A stretch of DNA of 34,148 nucleotides from Streptomyces rhizosphaerihabitans (GCF_025399795.1 NZ_JAODTZ010000075.1:1-34148); one strand, 5' to 3'. Shown: positions 7,728-16,449, counted from the first letter of the stretch. Notes: generated by a model from the sequence alone, not told the origin. Translations and numbers: made by a program.

Positions 7728-9763
7728 CGCAGGAACGCGGCGGCCACGCCGGCGTCGACCGGGATGTGCAGCCCCGTGGTGTGCGTCAGGTCCCCGCCCG
7801 TCAGCGCGAAGACGGCGCCCGCGACATGCTCCGGGAGCACCTCCCGCTTGAGGATGGTCCGCTGGGCGTAGAACTCGCCGAGCTTCTCCTCCTCGATGCC
7901 GTACGTCGCCGCCCGCTGCGCGCCCCAGCCGCCCGCGAAGATGCCCGAGCCGCGTACGACCCCGTCGGGGTTGACGCCGTTGACCCGGATACCGTGCGCG
8001 CCCAACTCGGCTGCCAGGAGCCGTACTTGATGGGCCTGGTCGGCCTTGGTCGCGGAGTAGGCGATGTTGTTGGGACCGGCGAAGACCGCGTTCTTGGAGG
8101 CGATGTAGACGATGTCACCGCCCAGCTTCTGCGCGATCATCACCCGGGCCGCCTCGCGCGAGACGAGGAAGGAGCCGCGGGCCATGATGTCGTGCTGGAG
8201 GTCCCAGTCCTTCGCGGTCGTCTCCAGGAGCGGCTTGGAGATGGAGATGCCCGCGTTGTTGACCACCAGGTCGACACCGCCGAAGGCCAGCACCGCGGCC
8301 TTGAAGGCCTCGGCGATCTGCTCCTCGGAGGTGACGTCCACGCCCACGGCGACGGCTTTGTCGGGACCGCCCAGTTCGGCGGCGACCCGCTCGGCGCCCT
8401 CGGCGTTCAGGTCGGCGACCACGACACACGCGCCCTCGGCCACCAGCCGCTCGGCGATGGCCCTGCCGATCCCGCTGCCCGCGCCCGTCACCAGGGCGAC
8501 CCGGGTGGCGAGCGGCTTGGGCTTCGGCATCCGCTGGAGCTTGGCCTCCTCGAGCGCCCAGTACTCGATGCGGAACTTCTCCGACTCCTCGATCGGCGCG
8601 TACGTCGACACGGCCTCGGCGCCCCGCATCACGTTGATCGCGTTGACGTAGAACTCGCCCGCCACGCGCGCCGTCTGCTTGTCCTTGCCGAAGGAGAACA
8701 TGCCGACACCGGGGACCAGCACGATCGCCGGGTCCGCGCCGCGCATGGCGGGGGAGTCGGGCAGCGCGTGCCGCTCGTAGTAGGCGGCGTACTCCAGGCG
8801 GTACTCGGCGTGCAGCTCCGCGAGCCGGGTGACCGCTTCGTCGAGGGAGGCGGCCGGCGGGAGGTCGAGCACGAGCGGCCTGACCTTGGTGCGCAGGAAG
8901 TGGTCCGGGCACGAGGTTCCGAGGGCCGCGAGCCGTGGGTGCTCGGCGCGGGCGAGGAAGTCGAGCACCTCTTCGGAGTCCGTGAAGTGGCCGACCTGCG
9001 GGCGGTCCTGGGAGGCGATGGCCCGGATGTGCGGCGCGAGCGCGGCGGCGCGCTCGCGGCGGCCCTCCGGGGCCGGCGCGTCGTACCCCTCGACGACCGG
9101 CCCGAACGGCTCCGCCCTGCCGCGGTCGGCGAGGAAGTCCTCGGCGGTGCGGATGATGTGCAGCGAGTTGCGCTCGCACTCCTCGGCGGTGGAGCCCCAC
9201 GCGGTGATGCCGTGGCCGCCGAGGACACAGCCGATGGCCTCCGGGTTGGCCTCCTTGACGGCCGCGATGTCCAGTCCCAGCTGGAAACCGGGCCGGCGCC
9301 ACGGAACCCACACCACGCTCTCGCCGAAGCACTCGGCGGTCAGCTTCTCCCCGTCGGCCGCGCAGGCGAGCGCGATCCCCGAGTCGGGGTGCAGATGGTC
9401 GACGTGCGGGGCGTCGACGAGCCCGTGCATCGCCGTGTCGATGGACGGCGCGGCGCCGCCCTTGCCGTGCAGGCAGTAGTCGAACGCGGCGACCATCTCG
9501 TCCTCGCGCTCGACGCCCGGGTACACCTCGGTCATCGCCCGGAGCCGGTCGAGACGCAGCACCGCGAGCCCGGCCTCGGTGAGGGTGCCGAGGTCGCCAC
9601 CGGACCCCTTCACCCACATCAGCTCCACGTCACCGCCGGTCACGGGGTCGGTGTCGGTGCCCTTCGCGGAGGTGTTCCCGCCCGCGTAGTTGGTGTTGCG
9701 CGGATCGGCGCCGAGCCGACGCGACCGGGCCAGCAGAGCGGCGGCTTCGGGATGGGGTGCCAT
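7724..9763 (-). CDS. rhaEW: Bifunctional rhamnulose-1-phosphate aldolase / L-lactaldehyde dehydrogenase
   Basis: Predicted two-domain enzyme (679 residues) that splits L-rhamnulose 1-phosphate into DHAP and L-lactaldehyde and oxidises the aldehyde to L-lactate. The N-terminal half is a class II aldolase domain with candidate zinc ligands in HVDHLH (His120, 123, 125) and GGHGITAWG (His184). From about residue 430 comes a short-chain dehydrogenase domain with the NAD motif VTGAGSGIG, NNAG, and the active-site YSATK. The ATG at 9763 has AAAGGA eight bases upstream; the frame is open far upstream of it but without family similarity. The fusion matches RhaEW proteins described in Bacillus and actinobacterial rhamnose pathways. 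Its stop overlaps rhaB. Producing lactate explains the adjoining lutABC genes. Confidence 0.9.
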   Translation of the reverse strand: MAPHPEAAALLARSRRLGADPRNTNYAGGNTSAKGTDTDPVTGGDVELMWVKGSGGDLGTLTEAGLAVLRLDRLRAMTEVYPGVEREDEMVAAFDYCLHGKGGAAPSIDTAMHGLVDAPHVDHLHPDSGIALACAADGEKLTAECFGESVVWVPWRRPGFQLGLDIAAVKEANPEAIGCVLGGHGITAWGSTAEECERNSLHIIRTAEDFLADRGRAEPFGPVVEGYDAPAPEGRRERAAALAPHIRAIASQDRPQVGHFTDSEEVLDFLARAEHPRLAALGTSCPDHFLRTKVRPLVLDLPPAASLDEAVTRLAELHAEYRLEYAAYYERHALPDSPAMRGADPAIVLVPGVGMFSFGKDKQTARVAGEFYVNAINVMRGAEAVSTYAPIEESEKFRIEYWALEEAKLQRMPKPKPLATRVALVTGAGSGIGRAIAERLVAEGACVVVADLNAEGAERVAAELGGPDKAVAVGVDVTSEEQIAEAFKAAVLAFGGVDLVVNNAGISISKPLLETTAKDWDLQHDIMARGSFLVSREAARVMIAQKLGGDIVYIASKNAVFAGPNNIAYSATKADQAHQVRLLAAELGAHGIRVNGVNPDGVVRGSGIFAGGWGAQRAATYGIEEEKLGEFYAQRTILKREVLPEHVAGAVFALTGGDLTHTTGLHIPVDAGVAAAFLR

Positions 9764-10071
9764 GTTCCAGGTCCTTTGAGGAGGGGGAAGAGGTGGTGTG
9801 CTGGGAACGAACCCGAGGAGGAGCGCCCCGTCGGGGGCGCGGGGAACTGCGCGGCCCGCCCGGGACGACCCGCAGTCCGCGACCCCCCTCGCGGGGCAGA
9901 CGCGGTACGGGGTTGGACCCGGGCTTGCCTCGTGGAGGCGGACGCGACACGGAGGGCTGGGCTTCGGCCCCGTCAGGCCCGCGTCTCGTGGCGGAGGGGC
10001 GGCACCAGGGCCGGAGCCGGCTCCGCCCACGCCCCTTGGGGACCTTGGGGAGAGAAGGTGCCGGTGAGGGG
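9764..10071. other. Non-coding gap between rhaI and rhaEW with Streptomyces-type intergenic repeat
   Basis: I see no gene here. A segment at about 9823-9890 contains a 7-bp-stem hairpin (GCGCCCC / GGGGCGC, 9823-9840) followed by GCGGGGAACTGCGCGG, a motif that I recognise as a recurrent intergenic repeat of Streptomyces genomes. As it lies inside the rha operon it could act as a processing or attenuation signal. Recognition is from memory, not a search. Confidence 0.45.
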
Positions 10072-11232
10072 CTAGGCCCCCCACCCGGCCTGCTGCCCAC
10101 CCACCCGCTCCGCGGCGATCCGCTCCGCCCACCCGGACCGGTGGTACGCGGCCACCGGGTCGGGGTCGAGCCCCAGCTCCGCACGGACCTCGGCGAGCAG
10201 CGGACGTACGTCCGTGTTGTACGCGTCCATGACCACCGCGTTGGCGGCGAGCACGTCCCCGCCCCGCTGGGCCTCGGCGAGCGCGGCCCGGTCGACGAGG
10301 AGGGCCTTGGCCGTGGCCTCCTGCACGTTCATCACCGAGCGGATGATCGCGGGGATCTTCGCCTCGATGTTGTGGCACTGGTCGAGCATGAAGGCGACGT
10401 CCGGGGTGAAGCCGCCGCCGCGGATCACCTCGTACATGATGCGGAAGAGCTGGAAGGGGTCGGCCGCGCCCACCATCAGGTCGTCGTCGGCGTAGAAGCG
10501 GGAGTTGAAGTCGAAGGCGCCGAGCTTGTCCTCGCGCAGCAGCGTGGCGACGATGAACTCGATGTTGGTGCCGGGGGCGTGGTGCCCGGTGTCGACCACG
10601 ACCTGTGCCTTGGGGCCGAGCTTGAGGCAGTGTGCGTACGCGGTGCCCCAGTCGGGGACGTCCGTCGCGTAGAAGGCGGGCTCGAAGAACTTGTACTCCA
10701 GCAGCATCCGCTGGTGGTCGCCGAGCCGCGCGTAGACCTGCGTCAGGGCCTCGGCCAGCCGGTCCTGGCGCTCGCGCAGGTCGTCCTGGCCGGGATAGTT
10801 CGTCCCGTCGGCGAACCACAGCTTCAGGTCCTTCGAACCCGTCGCGTCCATGATGTCGACGCATTCGAGCAGGTGGCCGACGGCTTTGCGGCGCACCGCC
10901 GCGTCCGGGTGGCAGACGGAACCGAGCCGGTAGTCGTCGTCCTGGAAGGTGTTGGAGTTGATCGCGCCCAGCTTCAGGCCGCGGTCCTCGGCGTGCTTCG
11001 CCAGCGCCGCGTAGTCGTCGACCCTGTCCCAGGGGATGTGCAGTGCGACGGTCGGGGCCGCGCCGGTGAACTCGTGCACCTTGGCGGCGTCGTCCAGCTT
11101 CTCCTGCGGGGTCCGGGGCACGCCCGGTTGCGCGAACACCTTGAATCGGGTTCCCGAGTTCCCGTACGCCCACGACGGCGTCTCGACGGCCTGGGTCTTG
11201 AGCGCGGCCTTCACCGCGGCGAACTCGGTCAC
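10072..11232 (-). CDS. rhaI: L-rhamnose isomerase (RhaI type)
   Basis: Converts L-rhamnose to L-rhamnulose, first committed step of the pathway, in the cytoplasm. The 386-residue TIM-barrel protein shows the divalent-metal site of this class: LEYKFFEPAFY (Glu ligand), VVDTGHHAPGTN and DFNSRFYADDDLM, with NSNTFQDDDYRLGSVCHP earlier. It belongs to the xylose-isomerase-like RhaI group found in Rhizobium, Pseudomonas and actinomycetes rather than the E. coli RhaA group. The GTG at 11232 has AGGAG about eight bases upstream. It is first in the minus-strand operon and is read from a consensus-like promoter about 180 bases upstream that overlaps a LacI-type operator. Confidence 0.93.
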   Translation of the reverse strand: MTEFAAVKAALKTQAVETPSWAYGNSGTRFKVFAQPGVPRTPQEKLDDAAKVHEFTGAAPTVALHIPWDRVDDYAALAKHAEDRGLKLGAINSNTFQDDDYRLGSVCHPDAAVRRKAVGHLLECVDIMDATGSKDLKLWFADGTNYPGQDDLRERQDRLAEALTQVYARLGDHQRMLLEYKFFEPAFYATDVPDWGTAYAHCLKLGPKAQVVVDTGHHAPGTNIEFIVATLLREDKLGAFDFNSRFYADDDLMVGAADPFQLFRIMYEVIRGGGFTPDVAFMLDQCHNIEAKIPAIIRSVMNVQEATAKALLVDRAALAEAQRGGDVLAANAVVMDAYNTDVRPLLAEVRAELGLDPDPVAAYHRSGWAERIAAERVGGQQAGWGA

Positions 11233-11249
11233 TTCGGGACTCCTACGAC

Positions 11250-11399
11250 TTCGAATGGGAACGGCTTCTTCAACGGCTTCCTGAACCGCTTCGCGACGGC
11301 CGCGCCGGGTACCTCCCGCGGCAGGTGCCGACGGGCTTCCCAGGGGACTTCCCGAAGGGCTTCCCGCGGTCCTGCTCGCAGGGCTTCCTGAACACAGCG
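11250..11399 (-). other. rhaI leader with repeated GGAAGCC motifs
   Basis: The untranslated leader before rhaI, read on the minus strand, carries a series of about six near-copies of GGAAGCC or GGAAGTC at irregular 10-30 base spacing. The motif is purine-rich and resembles ribosome sites without start codons. No reading frame of note is present. Purpose unknown. Confidence 0.4.
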
Positions 11400-11415
11400 T
11401 CTGAAACGATTCAGA
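11400..11415. promoter_or_regulatory. LacI-type operator O1 at the rhaI promoter
   Basis: TCTGAAACGATTCAGA is a near-perfect 16-base palindrome with the central CG typical of LacI-family operators. It overlaps the predicted start point of the minus-strand rhaI promoter. Expected binding site of the LacI regulator at 18369-19394. Confidence 0.7.
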
Positions 11416-11420
11416 AGGTG

Positions 11421-11449
11421 AAGTTATGAGCCCCCCGAAGGGCTGTCAA
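11421..11449 (-). promoter_or_regulatory. rhaI operon promoter
   Basis: On the minus strand, TTGACA (11449-11444) is separated by 17 bases from TAACTT (11426-11421), a strong match to the housekeeping sigma consensus. The predicted start near 11414 falls inside operator O1. Confidence 0.65.
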
Positions 11450-11522
11450 CCCCTCCGGCGTGGACCGTTCGCCGTGACCCTGTTGTGACACACGGCCGTC
11501 GAAGAATTTCGACACGAACCCA

Positions 11523-11552
11523 TTGACGGGACCTGGGTGACCTGCCTAACGT
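11523..11552 (+). promoter_or_regulatory. Promoter of the rhamnose ABC transporter operon
   Basis: TTGACG (11523-11528) and TAACGT (11547-11552) are 18 bases apart, giving a start near 11559. Operator O2 begins eight bases further on, and the first gene starts at 11624. Confidence 0.6.
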
Positions 11553-11566
11553 CCCGGCAACCCAAT

Positions 11567-11578
11567 TGAAACCTTTCA
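11567..11578. promoter_or_regulatory. LacI-type operator O2 at the transporter promoter
   Basis: TGAAACCTTTCA is palindromic except for its central CC and matches the half-sites of O1 (TGAAA / TTCA). It lies just downstream of the predicted plus-strand start, where a repressor would block the polymerase. Confidence 0.65.
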
Positions 11579-11623
11579 CGACGCTGTGGGGGCCGTCCCG
11601 CCGACGTCGTCGAGGAGCCCCTC

Positions 11624-13141
11624 ATGACCCACCCGTCCGACACGGGGCCGACCCCGGTGCTGGCGCTGAAGGACCTTTCGAAGTCCTTCGGTGCCGTACG
11701 CGCCCTGCGGGACGTGTCCCTGGAACTGTTCCCCGGCGAGGTGCACGCGCTCGCCGGAGAGAACGGCGCGGGCAAGTCGACCCTCATCAAGACGCTCGCC
11801 GGCGTGCACCGACCGGACGCCGGCCAGGTGTTGCTGGACGGCGAACCCACCGTCTTCCACAGCCCCGCCGACGCCCGCGACGCGGGCATCGCGGTGATCT
11901 ACCAGGAGCCCACGCTCTTCCCCGACCTCTCGATCGCCGAGAACATCTTCATGGGCCGTCAGCCCCGGCGGGCGCTCGGCCGCATCGACCACAAGGCGAC
12001 CCACGCGGCGACCGCCACCCTGATGAAGCGCCTCGGTGTCGAGCTCGACCCCGAACGCCCGGCGCGCGGTCTGTCCATCGCCGACCAGCAGATCGTCGAG
12101 ATCGCCAAGGCGCTCTCCTTCGACGCCCGCGTCCTGATCATGGACGAGCCGACCGCGGCCCTCACCGGCAGCGAGGTGGCCCGCCTGTTCGGTGTGGTCC
12201 GCACCCTGCGCGAGCAGGGCTCGGCGGTGCTGTTCATCTCGCACCGGCTGGAGGAGATCTTCCAGATCTGCGGGCGCGTCACGACCCTGCGCGACGGCGC
12301 CCTGATATCCAGCGAGCCGCTGGAGGGCATGACCGAGGACGACCTGGTGCGCCGGATGGTCGGCCGCGACCTCGACGAGCTCTACCCCAAGCAGGACGTC
12401 GAGGCGGGCGAAGTCGCCCTGAGCGTCCGCCGATTGACCCGGGAGGGCGTCTTCACCGATGTCTCCTTCGACGTGCGTCGCGGCGAGATCGTCGGACTCG
12501 CGGGGCTCGTCGGCGCCGGCCGCACGGAGGTCGCGCGGTCCGTGTTCGGCGTGGACCGCTGGGACGCCGGAGAGGTGGAGGTCGACGGCCACGCGCTGAC
12601 GAACGGTGCCCCCTCCACCGCCATGGCCGCCGGGCTCGCCCTCGTCCCCGAGGACCGCCGTGCCCAGGGCCTGGTGATGGACATGTCCATCGAGCGCAAC
12701 ATCGGCCTGACCGGGCTGCGTACGACGGTCAGGGCGGGCCTGATGGACCGCGGGGCCGAGCGCAGCCGCTCCCTCGACTGGGCGGTCAAGCTCCAGGTGA
12801 AGTACGCCCGGATCGCCGACACCGTCTCCACGCTCTCCGGAGGCAACCAGCAGAAGGTCGTCCTCGCCAAATGGCTGGCCACCGGCCCCAAGGTGCTGAT
12901 CGTCGACGAGCCCACCCGCGGCATCGACGTCGGCACCAAGGCCGAAGTGCACCGGCTGCTCAGCGAGTTGGCCGCCGACGGGGTCGCCGTCCTGATGATC
13001 TCCTCCGATCTGCCCGAGATCCTCGGCATGGCCGACCGCGTCCTCGTCATGCACGAGGGCCGGCTCACCGCCGAGATCCCACGTTCCGAAGCCACCGAGG
13101 AATCCGTGATGGCCGCCGCCACCGGGAGGGCCGCCGCATGA
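11624..13141 (+). CDS. Rhamnose ABC importer, ATP-binding protein (two NBDs)
   Basis: Energises sugar uptake at the inner face of the membrane. The 505-residue protein is a tandem ATPase of the carbohydrate-uptake-2 (RbsA/MglA) type. NBD1 has Walker A GENGAGKST (near 46), a relaxed signature LSIADQQ, and Walker B LIMDEPTAAL. NBD2 has the degenerate P-loop GLVGAGRTE usual for this class, a full LSGGNQQ signature and LIVDEPTRGID. The ATG at 11624 has GAGGAG nine bases upstream. First gene of the plus-strand operon, directly after promoter and operator O2. Rhamnose is inferred as substrate from the flanking isomerase, kinase and mutarotase genes. Its stop overlaps a 20-codon ORF. Confidence 0.93.
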   Translation: MTHPSDTGPTPVLALKDLSKSFGAVRALRDVSLELFPGEVHALAGENGAGKSTLIKTLAGVHRPDAGQVLLDGEPTVFHSPADARDAGIAVIYQEPTLFPDLSIAENIFMGRQPRRALGRIDHKATHAATATLMKRLGVELDPERPARGLSIADQQIVEIAKALSFDARVLIMDEPTAALTGSEVARLFGVVRTLREQGSAVLFISHRLEEIFQICGRVTTLRDGALISSEPLEGMTEDDLVRRMVGRDLDELYPKQDVEAGEVALSVRRLTREGVFTDVSFDVRRGEIVGLAGLVGAGRTEVARSVFGVDRWDAGEVEVDGHALTNGAPSTAMAAGLALVPEDRRAQGLVMDMSIERNIGLTGLRTTVRAGLMDRGAERSRSLDWAVKLQVKYARIADTVSTLSGGNQQKVVLAKWLATGPKVLIVDEPTRGIDVGTKAEVHRLLSELAADGVAVLMISSDLPEILGMADRVLVMHEGRLTAEIPRSEATEESVMAAATGRAAA

Positions 13142-13200
13142 CAGCCATCGAGAGGGCTGCCCGAATGACCCCGATCATCCCCCGGAGGGCCGCCGCATGA
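13138..13200 (+). CDS. 20-codon linking ORF between transporter ATPase and permease
   Basis: The ATG at 13138 overlaps the ATPase stop (ATGA), and the TGA at 13198-13200 overlaps the permease ATG (ATGA again). The peptide is MTAIERAARMTPIIPRRAAA. Both ends lie in an 18-base direct repeat (13125-13142 and 13184-13201, offset 59), so the ORF probably arose by duplication of the ATPase end. GGGAGG precedes its start and GGAGGG precedes the permease start, so it could pass ribosomes along. The peptide itself may have no function. Confidence 0.4.
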   Translation: MTAIERAARMTPIIPRRAAA

Positions 13201-14237
13201 CGGTGACCGCGCCCACCCCCGCCCCCGCCACCGAAGTGCCCAGGTCCAGCGGCACCCGGCTGGTGGACCGTGTCTTCAAGATGCGCGAACTCGCCATCCT
13301 GGCGGTCTTCCTGGTGATGATCGCCATCACCCAGATGGGCAACAGCGAGTTCCTGTCCGAGCAGGGCATCAAGGACCTGCTGCTGAACGCGACCATCCTC
13401 GTGCTGGTCGCCACCGGCCAGTCCCTCGTCGTCATCACCCGCAACGTCGACCTGTCGGTCGGCTCGACGCTCGGTGTCAGCGCCTTCGCGGCGGGCACCT
13501 ATCTGCAGGGCGGCGGCAACCCCGTCGTCGCGGTCCTCCTCGCGGTGCTGCTCGGCATCGGCTGCGGACTGGTCAACGGACTGCTCGTCAGCCTCGGTCA
13601 GGTGCCCGCCCTCGTCGTCACCCTCGGCACCCTCTACATCATCCGCGGCATCGACTCCATCTGGGTCGGCTCCCGGCAGATCACGGCGGCCGATCTCCCC
13701 GGCGGATTCGTCGACTTCGGCTCCGGCGGCATCTCGGCGGTCCCGTATCTCGCGCTGATCGCCCTGGCCGTCCTGGTGGTCGCCGCGTACTACCTCAAGC
13801 ACTTCGGCAGCGGCCGAGAGCTCTACGCGCTCGGCTCCAACCCGGAGGCCGCGCGGCTGGCCGGCATCCCGGTCCGCAACCGCATCCTGACCGCCTACAT
13901 CGTCTGCGGCGGCCTCGCCGGACTCGCCGGAGCCCTCTACCTCGCCCGGTTCGGCAACGTCGACTCCGGCACCGGCACCGGATACGAACTCACCGTCGTC
14001 AGCGCGGTCGTGGTCGGCGGTGTCGTGTTCACCGGCGGCTCCGGCAGCGTCTACGGGGCCGCGCTCGGCGCCCTGCTGCTCACCTCCATCAACAGCGTCC
14101 TGCCCGCCCTCGGCGTCAGCTCCGTCTGGGTGCTCGCCATCAACGGCATCCTGCTCATCCTCGCCATCGCGGTCGACCGGATCGTCGCGCTGCGCGTGGC
14201 CGCCGCCCTGAAGAAGAGGAACGCCCGCCATGGCTGA
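13197..14237 (+). CDS. Rhamnose ABC importer permease 1
   Basis: One half of the membrane channel of the sugar importer, 346 residues with about eight to ten membrane helices starting near residue 30. It belongs to the branched-chain/ribose-type permease family: ITRNVDLSVGSTLGVSAFAAG is the conserved N-terminal loop, GSNPEAARLAGIPVRN is the cytoplasmic EAA-like loop that contacts the ATPase, and GGVVFTGGSGSVYGAALGALL lies near the end. GGAGGG lies eight bases before the ATG. It overlaps the next permease by eight bases, so equal amounts are expected. Substrate is inferred from context. Confidence 0.92.
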   Translation: MTVTAPTPAPATEVPRSSGTRLVDRVFKMRELAILAVFLVMIAITQMGNSEFLSEQGIKDLLLNATILVLVATGQSLVVITRNVDLSVGSTLGVSAFAAGTYLQGGGNPVVAVLLAVLLGIGCGLVNGLLVSLGQVPALVVTLGTLYIIRGIDSIWVGSRQITAADLPGGFVDFGSGGISAVPYLALIALAVLVVAAYYLKHFGSGRELYALGSNPEAARLAGIPVRNRILTAYIVCGGLAGLAGALYLARFGNVDSGTGTGYELTVVSAVVVGGVVFTGGSGSVYGAALGALLLTSINSVLPALGVSSVWVLAINGILLILAIAVDRIVALRVAAALKKRNARHG

Positions 14238-15222
14238 CTCCGCTCTCGCGCGCGCCGTCCGCTGGGACACGGTCGTCGGCGCCCTCCTCATCGTCCTGCT
14301 GCTCTTCTCCTTCTCCTTCGTGGACGGCTTCGGCAACGCGCTCAACCTGTCGTTCCTGATCGGCAACACCCTGCCGATCGCGCTGATCGCCCTGCCCATG
14401 ACGCTGCTCGTGGTGGCCGGCGAGATCGACCTCTCCGTCGCCTCCACGGCCGGGCTGTCCGGCTCGGTGATGGGCGCCCTGTGGAACCAGGGCATGTCGA
14501 TCGAGACGATCATCCCGCTCTGTCTGGTGCTCGGCGTGGTGTGCGGGCTCGTCAACGGCCTGCTGGTGACCCGGCTCGGACTGCCGTCCCTCGCCGTCAC
14601 CATCGGCACGCTCGCCGCCTACCGGGGCATCGCCCAGATCGTGCTCGGCTCCGACGCGGTCACCGACTTCCCCACCCAGTACCAGGACTTCGCGGCCGGT
14701 CGGATCGGGGACACCTTCGTCCCGCAGGCCCTCCCGCTCTTCCTGGTGCTGCTCGCCGTCGCCGTTCTCGTGCTGCACGCAACCCCCTTCGGGCGCTCCG
14801 CGTTCGCGATCGGCGCCAACGAGGAAGCCGCCCGGTTCGCCGGCATCCGGGTCAAGCGGCACAAGCTGCTCCTGTTCGTCGCGACCGGCTTCATGGCCTC
14901 CCTGACCGGCGTGTTCTGGGCCCTGCACTACGCCAGCGCCCGCTACGACAACGCCACCGGGCTCGAACTCTCCGTCGTGGCCGCCGTCCTGCTCGGCGGC
15001 ATCGACTTCGACGGCGGCAAGGGCACGCTCGGCGGCGCGATCGCGGGAGTCTTCCTGCTCGGCGCCCTGCAGAACGTGATGAGCCTCCTCAATGTCTCCG
15101 CGCAGTCGCAGATCGTCGTCACCGGCGTTCTGCTCGTCGTCTCCGTGCTCGGCCCCCGGGTCGCACGGCAGATCTCCGTAGCGAGGGCGGGCCGCAGAGC
15201 CGCCTCGACTCCGATCTCGTAA
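14230..15222 (+). CDS. Rhamnose ABC importer permease 2
   Basis: Second half of the importer channel, 330 residues, same family as permease 1 but clearly diverged: VVAGEIDLSVASTAGLSGSVMG, the coupling loop GANEEAARFAGIRVKR, and GGIDFDGGKGTLGGAIAGV. Two distinct permease genes with one double ATPase is the layout of the RhaSTPQ-type rhamnose transporter. The ATG at 14230 sits inside the end of permease 1 (eight-base overlap). AAGAGGA, about ten bases upstream of the ATG, serves as the ribosome site. The C-terminus is short and basic. Confidence 0.92.
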   Translation: MADSALARAVRWDTVVGALLIVLLLFSFSFVDGFGNALNLSFLIGNTLPIALIALPMTLLVVAGEIDLSVASTAGLSGSVMGALWNQGMSIETIIPLCLVLGVVCGLVNGLLVTRLGLPSLAVTIGTLAAYRGIAQIVLGSDAVTDFPTQYQDFAAGRIGDTFVPQALPLFLVLLAVAVLVLHATPFGRSAFAIGANEEAARFAGIRVKRHKLLLFVATGFMASLTGVFWALHYASARYDNATGLELSVVAAVLLGGIDFDGGKGTLGGAIAGVFLLGALQNVMSLLNVSAQSQIVVTGVLLVVSVLGPRVARQISVARAGRRAASTPIS

Positions 15223-15260
15223 CCCCCGCTCCGCTCACCCTCGTAAAGGAACCCTCTGCC

Positions 15261-16346
15261 ATGCGCAAGTCTTCGATCCGCCGCACCTGCGCGGCGCTCG
15301 CCGCCGTCACCTCCCTCGCCCTGGCCGTCACCGCCTGCGGCGGCACCACCAAGAACGACGTCAAGGACACGGTCGGCTCGGGCGCCGTCGCCGACGGCAA
15401 GGCCGACCCGAACGCGGTCACCAAGAAGGGGCTGACTGTCGGCTTCCTGCCCAAGGCGGTCAACAACCCCTACTTCACCTCCTCCGACAAGGGCGGCGAG
15501 AAGGCGCTGACCGAACTGGGCTCGAAGTACAAGGAGGTCGGCACCAGCAGCGCCACCGACACCAGCGGCCAGGTGAGTTACGTCAACACGCTCACCCAGC
15601 AGCAGGTCGACGCGATGGCGGTCTCCGCACAGGACCCGGGCGCCCTGTGCACCGCGCTCAAGCAGGCCATGACGAACAAGATCAAGGTCGTCACCTACGA
15701 CTCCGACACCAAGGCCGACTGCCGCAACGCCTTCGTGTCGCAGGCCAGCGCCGAGGACCTGGGCCGCACCGAGGTGCAGCTGCTCGCCAAGCAGATCGGC
15801 TACAAGGGCGAGATCGCGATCCTGTCCGCCGGGCAGACCGCGACCAACCAGAACACCTGGATCGACTTCATGAAGGAAGAGCTGAAGGACCCCAAGTACA
15901 AGGACATGAAGCTGGTCAAGGTCGCCTTCGGCAACGACGAGGCCCAGCAGTCCTTCCAGCAGACCCAGGGCCTGCTCCAGGAGTACCCGAAGCTCGCCGG
16001 GATCATCTCCCCGACCACCGTCGGCATCAAGGCGGCCGCGCAGTACCTGTCCGGTTCCAAGTACAAGGGCAAGGTCAAGCTGACCGGCCTCGGCACCCCC
16101 AACGACATGCGCAAGTACGTCAAGAACGGCACCGTCGAGGGCTTCGAGCTGTGGGACCCGGCGAAGCTCGGCGAGCTGGCCGCCCGTACCGCCGTGGCGC
16201 TGTCCTCGGGACAGATCACCGGCAAGGAGGGCGAGACCTTCAAGGCCGGCGACATGGGCTCCTTCACCATCGGCAAGGACGGCGTGATCAACCTGGGCAA
16301 GCCGACCGTCTTCGACGCCAAGAACATCGACCAGTTCAACTTCTGA
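15261..16346 (+). CDS. rhaS: Rhamnose ABC importer substrate-binding lipoprotein
   Basis: Extracytoplasmic sugar-binding lipoprotein, 361 residues, anchored to the outer face of the membrane. The signal peptide (residues 1-25) ends in a lipobox LAVTACGG with Cys26 as the lipidated residue. The mature protein is a type I periplasmic-binding fold of the ribose/rhamnose group: TVGFLPKAVNNPYFTSSDKG at the start, DAMAVSAQDPGALC, VVTYDSDTKADCR and GIISPTTVGIKAAAQYL. The ATG at 15261 has AAAGGA ten bases upstream. It follows permease 2 by 38 bases. The gene order ATPase-permease-permease-binding protein-mutarotase supports rhamnose as ligand. Confidence 0.93.
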   Translation: MRKSSIRRTCAALAAVTSLALAVTACGGTTKNDVKDTVGSGAVADGKADPNAVTKKGLTVGFLPKAVNNPYFTSSDKGGEKALTELGSKYKEVGTSSATDTSGQVSYVNTLTQQQVDAMAVSAQDPGALCTALKQAMTNKIKVVTYDSDTKADCRNAFVSQASAEDLGRTEVQLLAKQIGYKGEIAILSAGQTATNQNTWIDFMKEELKDPKYKDMKLVKVAFGNDEAQQSFQQTQGLLQEYPKLAGIISPTTVGIKAAAQYLSGSKYKGKVKLTGLGTPNDMRKYVKNGTVEGFELWDPAKLGELAARTAVALSSGQITGKEGETFKAGDMGSFTIGKDGVINLGKPTVFDAKNIDQFNF

Positions 16347-16449
16347 GGTCTGACGGCCAGGCGGTCCGACGTCTTCACGATCCGAGTCCTCACGATCTGA
16401 TGTCTCGACCGTCTCGCCGGTCCGACTCCCAGACCCCGGAGGGTCATTG

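Noticed and set aside
9764..11173. Minus-strand frame continuing more than 450 codons upstream of the aldolase/dehydrogenase
   Set aside because: It runs through an intergenic repeat and the wrong frame of rhaI; the ATG at 9763 has a ribosome site and matches the family start.
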